Source: Luscinia megarhynchos (lineage: Eukaryota > Chordata > Aves > Passeriformes > Turdidae). Taken from it: a DNA stretch of 64,000 nucleotides. Made by a program: the position numbers and the translations under genes. Shown one piece after another: positions 1-14,200 of the stretch (positions are counted from its first letter, which is position 1; every line of letters starts with the position of its first letter). The notes beneath the pieces are model-generated. The model was not told the DNA's origin, did no database searches, and saw only the letters and a list, made by a program, of their open reading frames with translations. The stretch spans positions 60,741,352-60,805,351 of the forward strand of contig JAPFBE010000003.1 of assembly GCA_034336665.1 (NCBI GenBank), given 5' to 3'.

Positions 1-1907
1 AAACTAAGGCACTTTCTTCTTGTGAAAACTGTTGGCCTAAAACATTCAAGTTTGGCAAAGAACTGAAAATAACAGGAGACATCATCTGTGACATGAAGAC
101 TTTATTTGCATCTTAATACAGAAGTGTCTGTCAGCTTGATGGTGTTTGATAATACTGATGTCCTTTTATTTTTAGCAGCTATTTTTGAAACATCTCTCTC
201 AAAAAAAAACAGTAGAGAAAATTACTTTTATCTGCAGGCTCAAAAATGTCTACTGGCAGCCCCCTACTCAGCTCCCCCACCCAACTTTGACTATTTGTGA
301 TTAATTTTTTCGTTGCCAGGATAATGCCTTGTTTATTAGCAAAGGCTACTCAGTGAAAAAATAATTTTTCTCCTTGAACTTCTACTGTCACTGAGCAATG
401 CCAGGAGTAAATGATTGCTCAGCTGTCATGTTTGATCATATATAAATGCTGTCCATTTTGTAGTGGATAAATTTAATGGACAGACTACATATTTGGGTAA
501 TTTAATCTGTCGGATTGTTTTTGTGTCAGCCTTACATTTCTTTACAGATTTTAGTGCTTTTAAAATTCTGTTATTTTTGTTTTCCATTGTTAAGATTATT
601 TGTATAGACGAGCTCTCCTAATGGCCTTTTACAAAAATAGGTAAAATTCTAAATTATTCTTCTTTGTCTGTTAAACCTTGGCCTTTTCACAAAGGAGAGG
701 AAATGAATGGAACATTTTTCCTCATTTCCTTCACATTAACCACAGAGCTGAAGGAGCTTCAGCTGTTTTTAAGGCATTTATGAGACAAAAAGGTATGTTG
801 TAACTAGTTGCTTTTGCCAAAGATGGCTTCAACATGAATTGCTCCGAACACTTAAAATTATCAGGATGAGAGGATAGAGATCTTACTCAATTACATACAG
901 TTGTTGCAAGAAAAACTAGTTCTTCAAATCTTTGCTTTAAAACTAGTTGTCATTAATACTGCTATATCCACAGTTTCAGTCAAGCAAGTCTGCATCTAAA
1001 ATAAAATGTTATCAAAATGTTTCAATGTAATGTTTGCAGCTCTAGTTTCTTTCAATTAAAAATTTCAGTTTGAAAAGCTTGTAAATATTAGCTAGGAAAC
1101 ACTGCTAAAATTAGTCTGGTTTGAGCACTGCTGAGTGTTTGTGGTTCTGAAAACAATTTCACTATTATTTTCTCAGTTCCAAGGATCTTATTCTCCCTGC
1201 AATCTATGGCTGACACTGTAGACCTAGAACAGTTCTGCAATAAATGTTTTTTGCAGATTAACATCTTACTTCCTTTTTAATTTCTTTTTGGATGAGGATC
1301 ATTCATATACACTTCTATACTGCACAGGGAGTATTCTCTCAGGAGACAGACAGAATTTAGCACGGGGCCCTTCAGAATTCATTTTTTTCTGGCAGGTTGG
1401 TTTTTATGGAGTCAGGCTGGCAAAAAATGGCTTTTACTGAGAGGGTATTTTTCAGAAGTGTTCAGCACCTGCTATAACCCAGGGAGGTGCCTGTGTAATG
1501 GACTTGGTATTAAAAAGAGAAGAATGAAAACAGTGACAGACTCCTTGCCTTTGGAAATGCAGTTCAACAGAGGTGCTATTACCCAGTGCACATACACACA
1601 AAGGTGCAAACTGCAGAGCTTGAAACTTGATTTCACTTCTTTTTTTATCTCATCCACCTACAGGGCACCTGGTACAAGTGCATGACTTGTTTTAAAATCA
1701 AATGTTAGCATTTCCAGTTTAAGGTTAATTGAACACCCAGTCTGAGGCACACTACATGACTTATCTGGTTTAATTTCTTATGGCTTAGTGTTGTGTTGGC
1801 CAAGTGACCTCCCTCTGTTTATGTGTCTTGTCATTAGTTTAATAAGAAGCTATTGCTGTGACTCATTCCCTCTTTTGCTCTAAGGCTCTTGCCTTTAAAT
1901 ACCTGGC
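1..1907. other. AT-rich unique non-coding stretch
   Basis: I see no gene here. The longest open frames are 64 and 75 codons, on + at 106-300 and 1458-1685, the second overlapped by a minus-strand frame, and neither translation resembles a known family. The DNA is rich in T runs and ATTTA-like words. A T-rich run followed by CAG at about 1383-1397 resembles a 3' splice site, but no convincing exon follows it. No interspersed repeat is recognisable. Confidence 0.6.
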
Positions 1908-1943
1908 AAAAAACAAACAAACAAACAAAAAAAAAAAAAACAA
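1908..1943. repeat. A-rich (CAAA)n simple repeat
   Basis: Four CAAA-type units run into about 14 uninterrupted A residues. The form fits a simple repeat or the degenerate tail of an old retroposed sequence. No recognisable element body lies beside it. Confidence 0.9.
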
Positions 1944-4900
1944 CCCTAGGATCTAATAAAAATTGAACTCTCCTCCTTTCTTTTTTCTCCATGCTCATAA
2001 TCTGGAGTGAAAACAGGTTCTGATTGTCATTTAACCCTCTGCTCCTACTGAAGTGCCAGATGCCCAGCAGTGTGTCTGAGAGAGGGGTGCCTATTTCTGG
2101 GAAGGGTTTCTCTGGAAGAACAGCTGGTTAGACATGATGCCTTGTGAGCAGGACAGCAGGCCTTGTCTCCGTGTATTTTTCTGGTTTTAATAGTGGACAC
2201 TGTTTTTCAGGCTGCCTGGCATGTGTGGCTTCACAGACAGGGATTTTGGTCCAACTGTATTCTCCTTCTCAGTGAGCCAGCACCAGCCTTATGTGCTGTT
2301 TACTGACAGGCAACCCAAAAACCTGGAGTTCCAAGTGACATCTACTCTCCATCAACACCACCATGTGATAGCTAAGCCAGTCAGAAGCCCATAATGTTCT
2401 AAATAGTAACCTGCATGGAGAAAAAGCAAACTCACCCAGTCCAGAACAGGGGTGGCTTTGTTCCACCCTTGATTCAACAAGCAGGCACATGAAAATCCTC
2501 ATTTCCACAGAAAAATTATTTAGATCTCTTTAAAATTTTTTTAGAAGTCTTTTTAGATTCCAATCAGTGCTTCAAATGGGATTTAAGGAAACAGACTGAT
2601 ATTTATGAGGGTAGGTTTGGGGGAAATTTGTCTCTATGTGTCTGTCCTGCTCACTCTGTGACCACACAAGTGACAATAAACCTCTTTGAAGCACTGAGAT
2701 GATGTGTCAGCAATGGCAAGCCAAGTCCTACAGCAGCTTCCAGCCGATGATGTGTTGCACATTTTCACAGCAGGATTTCAGTTCAAATGAATGCATTACT
2801 TAGGTGAATATGAGATTGTTTCACAAGTAAGAATGCAAACATTCCAGCCAGTACTGGAGTTGCCTTCCCACTCTCCTTTCCTTTGTGGCAAAGATTTTTT
2901 CTGACAGGAGCATTTTCTGAAACAATTACTTTGCCCCTCCACCTAGTACCAGCAAAGACTCATTTTAGCTTGTTTTCTTGTTCTCACTTTTTTAACATGC
3001 TTCTCCTCCTTGTCATTGCTTTGGTCTTTTGTTTTCACTTTCTTCTTCCAAAGCTGCAAACATCAATGTGAAGGATGCATGGTGGGATTGAACAGCAGGC
3101 ACCAAGGCTCTGAAACACCAGCCATCCTTTCTGGAGGCTATTTTCCCAATATCTCTCCTGTGAGTTGAAGATACACATACCTCTTCTTTCTCCAGGTACA
3201 CTGCTGGCAAATATTTCACACAGGCCATACCCTTCAAATCCTTTTGTTCTAAAATTTGAAAAGTTATTTCATGGGCCATTTAATAAAAAATACTTTTGAT
3301 TGATTGGATTTTAATGATAGAAAAGGGCATTAGGTACTTTGTGCCTAGGGGTGCTATAGAAAAATAAATGACTGATATAAGCTATATTTTCCCTCTAATT
3401 AGTGCTCTTGATGGGTGGGTAGTGTAAGCACAATGGGAAATGCAAAGACTTCAGGAGCTCAATGTGGATTTAACATTACTATGCAAGCATTTGACAGTAT
3501 CTGATACAGAGCACTGTGTAATTGAACCATCTTCCAGCCCTGCAATATACTAAGCAAGGTATGAAAATGTCTGAATGACACCTAAGTGTCACTGACACAC
3601 CATTTATACTATTTCTGAAGAGTAGAATTGCAGGAAATCTTGCTAAAGATGCCTTGAATGGCTGCTCTCCAGCCTTCAGTACTGCCACATTTTGGACTCT
3701 TTTCTCAGAAAGCCCTCTTGCAGGTGACAGAACTCAGACAGAACAATCTGGTTTTGATTTTTGCTGAAGAAGAAATTGCTGGATGATGGTGACCAGAAAA
3801 TGATAGGTTAGCTTTTTGGTGCCTTTTGGTACAGTCCTTTCTATCCTCTACATCTGCTCCTGCAGAATGAATGGCACAGCTCTCCAGTGGCACTATGAGG
3901 CCCCTATGAGTGTCCTGGACACCCTGAAGTATCTCTTTTGTGTTAAAATTACTAAACAGAAGATTACCTTCAAAGAGGTCTTTTTCTCTCTTCATGTATG
4001 TGAAATACAGTCTGACTATATAAGCATAAATTAGGAGAAGGTTGCTGTTTGCTACATCTTCCCTTTCTTGTTGTAGAAGAAATATTCTTAAAGTCTGTTC
4101 TGATCTTCTTTTAGGTGCTAAAATAAACAAATAGTGTTGGAGCACAGGAACTACTGCTGCAGCACTCACAAGAAAGTGTCAGAGCCCAGCCTAACCTTTG
4201 TCTACCCCAGCAAGGAAGACCACATGGTGCTCCAGGCTGTCACCACACTCTTCATTGGCCTCTGTGTTGCTATGAATTAAAATTAGTATTTTCAAGTTAT
4301 CAAGTCTTTCCTATGCTCATTTTTAACTCTTCCTACTGAAGAGCAAAACAGAAATGAGCAATTATTTTGGGCTGGCATTGCTGTACGTTGGGAGACACAA
4401 ACCTCAGGAGGGCTCAAATCTCAGAAATCTGGTGAAATTAACTGTCAAAGACTGAATGGAGGCAACCATCACTTAGAAGAGATTCTGTCAGAGGCTGCCC
4501 AGACACTGAGAACACCTGTGTTAGGGGATGGTGTACCCAAAATATCAGGAGGTGTTTTCTTTATGTATCCATTTTAGACATACAATTGGAGGGCCACAAA
4601 AATTATTTCTGACTTTTGTCTATGCAAACAGCACTGGCTCTTGCTGTAAATGTACTCCACTGCACACATGAATTTTAGAGACAGATTAAGTGCCCAAATT
4701 TTGAAGTGATCCTTAAAATTAGGCCTTAAAAGCACCCTATCTCTGTTTTGAGCAGAGTTTCCCAACAATATGCAGGGGTCTGAAGGATTATATCCAGCTT
4801 TTCTGGATCTGAGCCCTGTGTCTTCAAAGTCTGAATGTCTGTTAGAAAAAACCAGCAGTGTTTTTTTGTGATTCTCATGTTCCTGCACACAGCAGCAGCA

Positions 4901-6384
4901 ACACTTTGGAGTCTGAGCTCACACCTTGCTTCTGCTACATTAAAAAAAATTATGCCAAAAAATGAAGGCAAATTCTACAACCACAGAACTATCTATAAGC
5001 AGTCTGCAACATTCACTCCAGTGAGTAGAGGATAATTGCAGGACATCAGGTTAAAAAGCAGATTTCTACATTATTTTCTTTTTAAGTCCTCTGTTCTGTA
5101 TATAGAGCTCTCCACTTTGGAGATCTTGTATTCCTTTCGAGAACAAAAAATAATTATACCTGTCAGTTTCTATTTTATTTCCTTGCAAAATTTTAGACAC
5201 TTGTCTTTTTTATAATTTTAAATACCAAAAATAAGAGTAATTTGTAGTGCTATGTAAGAAATAATTTTGTCATGTTGTTGCTCACTACTACACTGGTGCA
5301 GTGTTTAATTAGATTGACATAGCATATCATGTTGAAAATTATATAAAAATGATAATGGCAACTCTTGATTTCTTAGAAATCTCTGAATCTGAAGAGACCC
5401 TGAAGAACAGTGCAGATCCTTTTATAATTACATCAAGCTGAATCGAGGGCAATTTCTGTCAATAGAAACGAGTTATTTGTATTGACACCAGTCAGAACAA
5501 AATTTGGCTAGCTGTCCAACAGGGAGAAAGTCTGCTGTGTTCCTGCAGTTATTTGTTTATTTCCATTTATTGTTATGTTTGCAGCAGCATAAATATCAGA
5601 AAAATAGGCTCAGGCTCTAGGTCTGCAAGCAAGCCACTGATCATCTGTTTTAGTGAGATACCCCAGCCACATGTCTGGAGCAGCGAGCAGCAGGGACACC
5701 TGAAATCCAAATTCCTCCCTCTAATGCAAGACACCTAACTGAGGGTGCTACATCCCACACTGTGATGCTGTCCATGATGAATTGTAGGTGTCTCCAAGAG
5801 TAATTTGGGCTTTGGGAGAAAATCAATCACTCTGGGAACATATCTTCCATACTCTCTGTCTGCAGAGAGATTAGGAGAAATGTGCTTCAGATCCTGGAGT
5901 TTGATGCAAGAGAACTGAGCCTACATTATTTTCCCTACATTTGATGTTTTAACTAAATAACTTGTGGCATCAGTATGTTACACTGTACTAAAAATGTATG
6001 CAGTCCATAAAAAGGAATTTCTTAAGCAGTAGTGGGATTTTTAACTTTTCTTATATATAATGAGAACAAAACAGTACTTCTAATTTTAAGTTGTTGAACA
6101 GGGAAGATTAAGGCACAAAAAATCAAACAGAAAGAGCAGCATGAAAGTAGCAATGAGAGAAATCTGTGCAGTATTTTTCCACAACCGTCTCCAATGTTTT
6201 GGGGAAAAAATTAAGAGCTGTCTTTGCATCTCTGTGTGCACATCTTTAAACAGAGCAACTGAAGATGTAGACAAAGGGATAAGATTTCATGGGTCACAGT
6301 TGCTAGTTTTGGCTACCCAGAAGCAGGGAGACTTGAGGGAAAATTTGAAATGGGAGGATGAAAGTTTCAGTGTGCCAAGAAATA
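1944..6384. other. Unique non-coding stretch
   Basis: No gene is supported. The largest open frame is 154 codons on the minus strand (3705-4169). It has no recognisable domain, is overlapped by a 72-codon plus-strand frame, and the flanking DNA shows no repeat or exon structure. A 118-codon plus-strand frame (6141-6497) runs into the TG/TA repeat and is also unlike any family I know. I treat both as chance. Confidence 0.55.
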
Positions 6385-6402
6385 CGTGTGTGTGTATATA
6401 TA
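6385..6402. repeat. Short compound (GT)n(TA)n microsatellite
   Basis: Alternating GT dinucleotides change directly into alternating TA, followed by more AT-rich sequence. It is short (18 bp), so probably only weakly polymorphic. Confidence 0.8.
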
Positions 6403-8170
6403 AATATGCAGATATACATATTTTAGAAAACAATTTTAAAATGGAGAAATGCCAATTGTCATCAACTTCAGTACACCAGAGGCACAAAATGACATAGGAA
6501 ACTGGTATATGTCTAATCTGGGTGCTAATTTAACTCTCATTTTCTTAGTTATTGACCAGAGTTTCTAATTTTTAAAGGTCATGTGACATTTAGACATCTC
6601 TTTTTGGGCATGAGCAGAATATTCCTCAAGATAGTGCTAAGAAGCTACACAGCTGTGTCTCTGATAAGGACACACACATACTTCTACATATATTCCACCT
6701 TCCACCTGGACTTGAATCAGTTGGTGTCTTCAGAGTGCAGCTATGAAGAGTGCAGCAGCTTCTTTGCTCTAGAAGCAGCCAGACTTCTCTTTCCCACTTC
6801 CTGCTAATGTATCTGATCATCTCTTGGTGAATACACCTTCTGAGGCTGTGCTGGTATTGGGTTCATTTCCCCTCTCCATCAGAAATTATCTGAACCTCCT
6901 TCAAGTGTGAGGCTGTACCTGGTGGGTGCTGCTTGGCTCTCCTATGTGTGCTCAGACTGATTATCCCTAGTTTCTGGGCTGGGGAGGAGGAGGAAGGGAA
7001 ATAAAGTCCTTTAGGGCCACCTTGCAAGACAGCTTTGGTGGGGGCTTAGCTGGGAATTTCAGCACTTTAAATAATGGTATTTAGAAACTCACTCTTGTGC
7101 TTTGTGAAGCTGTGAATTCAGCTTCTAAAAAAAAAACAAGAGACAGGCACCTCTTTCCAGCAGGAGCATTAGCACATCTGATCCTGAGAGGTAACAGTGA
7201 CATTACTGCCATAGTACCTCTTATCAGCTTAGATTTCCTCTCTGCATGGCTCCTGTGCACCACACAGGCATCCCATAACCCTCATCCTGGAGTGTGGATA
7301 TCTCTAGGCAGCCTGCCTCAACAGCTGCCAAGGGAAATCTCAGAGCTGTAATGCTCAATGTCTTTTAAAGAGAGAGCTTTTACTGGTAACAAGCTTTTAC
7401 CTCCCCTTTATTGGAAGGGATAGACTTCAATTTCCCTACCAGCTATCAGATAGTTGATAATGAAAATTGCATAAGATAGAGTAAGGTTTAGAGACATTGG
7501 GGGAATACCATAGGATAATATAATTATATTTTCTTTGCATAGTACTTTTCTGTACCAAAGAAGAATACTAATTAAGGCAGAGGAACCTCACTCAGCTGCA
7601 GGTAGAATTTCATCCCATGCCTCACTGGAGAGCTCAGGACAACAGCAGCATCCTCTCACATCCTACCACAGCACTGGTTTTCCTTACAACCTTACAGATG
7701 TGTATGCATTCAATATTTGTTTTTATTGCCATCCTTTCCATTACCTTTTAACTACTCTAAATTACAGTGCCATTACTCTTGCTGTTCAATAACACTCTTC
7801 TATTTTCCTATTTCTTTGCCTGGGCAGGCAGGAGGAATAGGAACATTTAAAACTAGACACACTGGAGAACTTCCCCATTGCTGAGTACTTCATGTGAATT
7901 GCTGAATGGAGTAAGCTGTATGCAGTACAGGTGATTTTACTGATCCTACCAAAGATGGAACTAGCCCATGGATTCTTAAATGCTTAAATGTCTATTATAT
8001 TATTATTATTTGCCTCTGTATAGATATTGAGTGCACTAGTAACAAAAAATTTACACACTGCCAAAGAACATTCAAACTAACTTAATTTTACTCCCAGCCA
8101 GTTTTACTATTTATTTCGTGCCTTGTAGATTACATTAAAGGTACTCAATGCTAATAAAATTGTATCCTAT
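6403..8170. other. Unique non-coding stretch
   Basis: No gene, RNA gene or mobile element is recognisable. Frames of 60-85 codons overlap on opposite strands (for example 7081-7263 minus and 7097-7351 plus), as expected by chance. The 6840-7030 part is somewhat richer in G and C than its surroundings but shows no CpG cluster. Confidence 0.55.
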
Positions 8171-8210
8171 TAAAAAAACCAACCAAAAAACCCTACCAAA
8201 AAATCAAACC
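8171..8210. repeat. A/C-rich simple tract
   Basis: Runs of A broken by CC and CTACC form a degenerate (CCAAAAA)n-like tract of about 40 bp. It is probably low-complexity DNA or an old poly(A) remnant. Confidence 0.75.
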
Positions 8211-11200
8211 ATGAACCACTCTAGTACAATTTCTATACAATCTGACAAGAGTACCTTTTGTTATCACCTGAATTCTTTAAAAAACAAACAGTAGATTGAT
8301 TTGGAGACATTTCTCTGTCCCAATTTTTCCCTTTTGTATATTGACAGAAACATACAGCCTGAGATGATCCAGCTCCACTTCCATGTCCCTGTTTTCAGAG
8401 GGAATGTTCAATCATGTCTAAATACAAGAAACGTTTGTTTCTTCACCAAAGAGGACAGATTATGGGTTCCAACACCCGTAGCTTGCATGCAAAAGTCAGG
8501 TGCCTAATAAAACAATCTTCCTAAAATAATGAAACTGTACTATATGCACAGGCAATGCAAGGACATGTAGAGACAAACTAATCCATAATGTTTTCCCAGT
8601 AGAATACTTTAAGGAAAAGTGATGACTCATTTCTGGTGTCTTGGCCAAATAGATTTCATTAGCCTGTGTCAGTTTCTCAAATATTGTTGTAGGCTTGGCA
8701 AAAATATCAATAGTAATGTCATTTTCCTGTAGGGTTCCTGCATAGGCAATATTTCGTGATGAAACATTCTACACAGTAGAAATGCTAATGTAGAGAATAT
8801 TCTGAATAAAATTAATTCTCTTATGGGTAAAATCCACTGAAAGATGAGCAATGGTACAGCTCAGAAATCATCTTTGCATCAAGATAATACTCCGTGGTAC
8901 ATACCACAGGGAAATGGCTAATGTGTGTCAGAGTTTGTCATCATTTTAAATACAGCCTGATGCTTAAGGAATAAATCAGTATAATTTCCCTGATTTGTCA
9001 TCACTAGAGCTTTGCTGATCTACAACACTCAAGAACTGGATCCACAGTAAAGTAATATTAATATAGTTATTGTTATTTATGTGCCAAAAAAGTTTTGAAT
9101 GCAAGTTTGCCAACCAGTTGGAATACAGCTTGAGCTCTGAGGAAATATGTACTGCTATTGGACACAGCAGATCCCTAATGGCAACAGAATGTATAAAGCA
9201 CCAAGTGATTTTGCTGCTCTACATGTCAGAACACAGAGATTTAGTGTCTGTGTTGGACAATGGATTAAAAAATAATTAAAAAAAAATCAGAAAGAAAGAG
9301 AAAAGACAAAATAAATGCAAAAACTACTTTTCTGTATGCCAGCAAAGAAACATCTAATGAGAAGAGCTTGCAAAGGTATTTTGTCCAGTTAAATAACAGG
9401 AACTATCAACTCTGAACCAGACTGTACTCACTGATTTCAGCAACTCTTCTAAGAACATGCAGTAATGCTTCCCACTGCTCTGTATTTCCAGGAACTGGAT
9501 GAATAAGATCCTGTCTTTTCAGCATCTTTGCTGTGTAAGCAAACAAAAAGACTCATAGGAATGTGTTGTTTTGAAGAAAGTTGTAAGTCCCACTTCCTTC
9601 ACACACTTTGGCTGATTCTTCACCAAGCTTTGTCCTACTTCCTGCCTGTTTCAGAGGGATAGATCTGAGCTCTACCACGAGTAGGGCACGTACAGTACAC
9701 CTTGGAAATAATGAGATGAGCATTCCCTGTGCTGCTATTTCAAACCTTCTGTATAATTGCTGTTATTAACTCACTTCCTTTGTGTTGCATGACAGCTATG
9801 TTCTGCCCTGTTGAAAATAATAGAGGAAAGTGTAAAGAAGAGCAGAACACTTTGGAAGAACCTCAAAAACAATTTTACTTCATCAGGAAGATTTTTTTTT
9901 AATCTACTCTATTACAGTTTTTGCATTATGTTTAGTTGTACAATATACTTTATCTTTTTTCCTTTTTTTAAAGAAAATATTTGTTTTGATTTTGCAGATA
10001 TTTGACAAATTAAGATACACATCAATATTGAAGCTGGTTTTACAGGTTTTCAAAGTAAAGAGATCCCCATTTTTATTTCCTTTTTACAAGGAAAGTCATG
10101 TTTTTCTTGGCTGTTATTGAAGTTATTGTTATTGAAGCCACAGTAAAAGATTTAAACATCTTCAGTGTCTCCAGGTTCAAACAGTTTCTTAGACTTTAAA
10201 GTTCTAGCTTGAGTGGTGAAAGTAGTTATTCTGTCTTATATTTGCAATTAATTCTGTAAAAAATTGAGTTGGAAATTGCAATTCTAGAAGAAATATCCAA
10301 ATACAACATGTTCCAGTTCTATATTTCCTTTGACATTTTGTCAAACTGTATGCTGTCTTCAATCTCATTTAGAAGAATCCAGTTGAACGCTGCATGAAGT
10401 ATTTGCTCTCTCCTTGGAAGAATTCATGGTCCACATCTACTTCTAATTTTGGAAATGATGGCCTCCATGCATCCACTCTTATTTCTTCAGTGCTTGTGAT
10501 ATCTTTAGTTGTAAAACTCTGCATTTTTGACAGTGCTTACAGTTTAACATAGACTTGCTTCCAAAATCAAGGAAAAACTCCTTCTTTTTTAGTATTTTTT
10601 TTTAGATATTTGACAAGTCAGCAAAAGCATCCAACCAAGAGGTTTCAGTTTTGGAGGAGTACAGACTACACAGTCTAGTGTTAGCAAAGTTAAATATCTG
10701 TTTATTCAAACTCATCTACAAAAAGTAATAGCTCCTCCTCCAGTGGAAGCATTCAACTCTATTATCTCCAGCATTTCAGTAATCTCAGACTCATGTAGAT
10801 TAGCTACAAATTTGGTTTTTTTCCAATTGTCAGTACAACCTTTTTTCCTCCAGTACTTTTTTGGTGTTTTCTGATGCTGCTGTCCAGGTGAAATTTCCTC
10901 TTCCTTTTGCCCCCTCTAATTCTGGAACATAAACCTCTTCACAAAAAGCATTATGAAATGCACAACAAAAAAAACGACGTTGGGCTACAAATCAATAACC
11001 ACTGCTAATTTTTTGCACTGGGAGAACAAAATTGAGAAGGTAGTGGGTTTTAAAGGTAGGATAATCTGAGAAAGAACAACTCAATAAAGAAGACTTATCC
11101 TTCATGACAAGTTAAAGGTTAGTCAGCTCCCAGGAGCTCTGTATGACCTTATTCTTTCAGATCATCTAGTATTTCAGCTGATAACTTTGTGGGTATAAGG

Positions 11201-14200
11201 TGACCCCTACACTGAGTTTTCTTGGATAAGGTTTTGCTCATGCTACTCAGATAAATCTGACAATATAATATTATTTGGGGTTTTTTTTGTTTCCAAGCCA
11301 AAACATAGTCACACATAGTCCCAGACCCTTAAATTGAGCTCTTTTTTGGAAGTTCAGATTTCCACAGATCCTAAACGCAGTGCATTGTAGGCAGCCAGCA
11401 ACTATTTGTATATTTGCACCATCACCCTTAGGTTATGTTCACATCCAGAATCAAACTAATCTGTTTAATGGACCTAGATATTAGAACACAACATCTAAAC
11501 AGCAGTTATTTTGCCCTGAAACTTCTAGAGAGCTGAAAATTCCTTGTGTAGCTTCTTCTCTTCGCTGCCAGAGATTTCTCCAGCATTTGAGCTACAGAAA
11601 GCATCCATGCCTTTTCTCTTTGCTGTTTAAATGCAATGACATGCTGCCCTCTTGCTCTTTACTTTGCTTCCTCTGGAGCTGCTCCCAAGCTGTTGCCTTC
11701 TCAGAGGAAAAAAGGGAAAAGCTGTCCCTGGCAGTGGGCCACCAAGTTCAGGCACCTGCCTTAGGAATGCAGCCTTCCTGGCTTCCCTTCGGGAGTCTTT
11801 GGAGAGGTATGCAAATCTGAGGACAACAAAGTGTCTGTTTATTCTGCTCTGGAACACTCTCTAGAAGTGCCAGAAAGTTTGTATTACCTTTTCAAGGATT
11901 TTATTGAAGTCTCCTGAGTTACCTAACTTGCATGAAAATACCTTTCCAGGTTTCCATCAAAGAACACCATTTGGTAGAGCCTAAAATTTATTCAAAACAT
12001 GTCTGTATGGATGGACTTTAGAAAAGAGATGTAAAATTTCAGCCTCTGAGATTCCACACCACACAAGTACCCAGGAGCTTATAAGCTGCCTGTTATGAAA
12101 ACAGCAATCTGTCCAAGCTCTCCTTTCCAAGCACCTCTACCACCACCACCCTCACAACTTCAGTATGTTCAGCAAGATGTTGCTTTTTTACCAAGAATTC
12201 TCAGCAGTCTCATGGTCAGGAAGGCATTTTTCCTTTAGAAACCCCTGTGAGTTGGTGGCTTATCTGAGTTTCCAGGTCACAAACCAAAAATTTTAATGGT
12301 CTTAATATCATTCAGATCAAGGAAGGAATGTTGATATGAATCATCAATCAGTTCTGAGTGAAATGCATCATATTAGTGGTGTATTGGGCAAGATCAGATC
12401 TGGTTCAGCACTCACTACCATTTAAAGAAGTCACTTTTATTTCCTAGTCTACTGACACAGAGAAAACACTGGGAAAAATTCTGCCTTGCTTATTTAGCCA
12501 AGCTGTGGGAAGCTATTGGTCCAAGTACTGTGCCAGATGGGTAAGTGAGAAGCAGAGGGCAAAAGAACAACATGGAGAGGATAAGAAGAAGGATATGTAA
12601 AGGCAAAGCAAATGCAGGAATGAGACATGTGGGAAGCAGTAAGACATTTCATAAAAATGAGCTGTGAAAAATTAAGAGGCAAAAAATGAGAATATAGGGG
12701 TTAGAAAAATGGGAGGACATGGAGGCTGTACCTGGATAGTCATTTACCTCCTGCAAGGTCAAGTAAGTCCTGCAAGGGCAGAACATGAACAAAGTCCATT
12801 ACTTTGGGCTAAGAAAAGGGAAGTGCTACGGTCAAATGACAATATTCATTGTTCCTGTCCTTGCAAAGTGAGTAGCTGATCAGCAAAGCACAGATGAGTT
12901 TGCATGCCAGAAGACTTAAAGATGTCCAAACCATCAAGAGAGATTTGCAATAGAAGCCAGACTCAATTCTTACACATGCTTTGCAATGAAGTCTTGGAGA
13001 TTAGTAGTGACTTCTCCCACACCAATGCTGCACAGATGTGCACACATCAGTTCATCCTCCAAAATGTTAACACTTGTTCACTTTAGTGGGAAAACTGGGC
13101 TGTTTCCCTTTTCTTGCTGATTTGGCCCCTGGCTGATGCTTGTTAAATCTTTTTTCTTTATTTAATACTTTAATTTGATAGCTCTTTCTCAGCCAGCATC
13201 TTGTCATAAATTAAAAGCATTTTAAAACTAGTTGTGGCTAAATGAACAACATGAATACTGCAAAACCTGCCCTTGTTTAGAATATTCAAAGGGCTGTAAT
13301 GGTCTTGGGACTGAGATGGTTGCTGCAGCTTGAAAAATGAATAAATGTGTGTCATTAGGAGCAAGATGCAGATGTAGTGAGATTTTGTTCATCACTTTTT
13401 GAGTCATTTTCACATGTGTCTGTTATGTGGGTGCTCTAGAAGCTGAGAAACAGCCCAGAACAAAACTTCCTCTCCATTATCACTCGGCTGTGAAGAGGAG
13501 TAGGAAGCACTGGGAAATGCAAGCCTTAATGTTATTTCAAGTACGTTTTTCATGGAATAGATTGAGTAGGAGAGATAAAAGTTCCTACGGAGAACACTAG
13601 ATATATGAGTGTAGCAGGAAAAAAAAATTCTGCAGCTCTGTCAAGACTACTGTTTATGTAGTCTTCTAAATTAATTTGGTATACTGCCAACTGATTCTGC
13701 TTAACACTCACCTTGGAAAACTATGCCGCAGACATTTCATAAAGCCATGTGTTTAAATTCTAAAGCTTTGGATGTATGTGATGGGTAGAAGATGATCTCA
13801 CAGAGTCTTGCACCAAAGCACAAGCTTGATTTAAGCTGATTATTTTGATCCCATCTCAATCAGCAAGCCCATAATCATTGATGCAATTAAGCACATTGTG
13901 GAACTGGGACACAACTAGACTTTTCTTATGCAAGCCCCAAAAAACATTACTTACCAAAAAAAAAGTCTATTGTAATGGACATGTACAGAGTGTGACACTG
14001 GAAAGACTGAAGTAACCTGATTTTTCTTGTCATGTTTAGAGATCAAAGACTTTCTGGGTGGATCCTCTCAGTGAATTGTTAATGGATTTTTGAGATACTT
14101 ACATGGTGAAATACAGCACTAGAAGAAAATAACAAATAAAACATTTCTGTAATTTTATTTGCTGCAATGAACAAATGTAGAATTTGGTCTCATAGAATAT

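Noticed and set aside
3705..4169. 154-codon minus-strand open frame
   Set aside because: No recognisable motif, a competing frame on the other strand, and no exon-like features at its ends.
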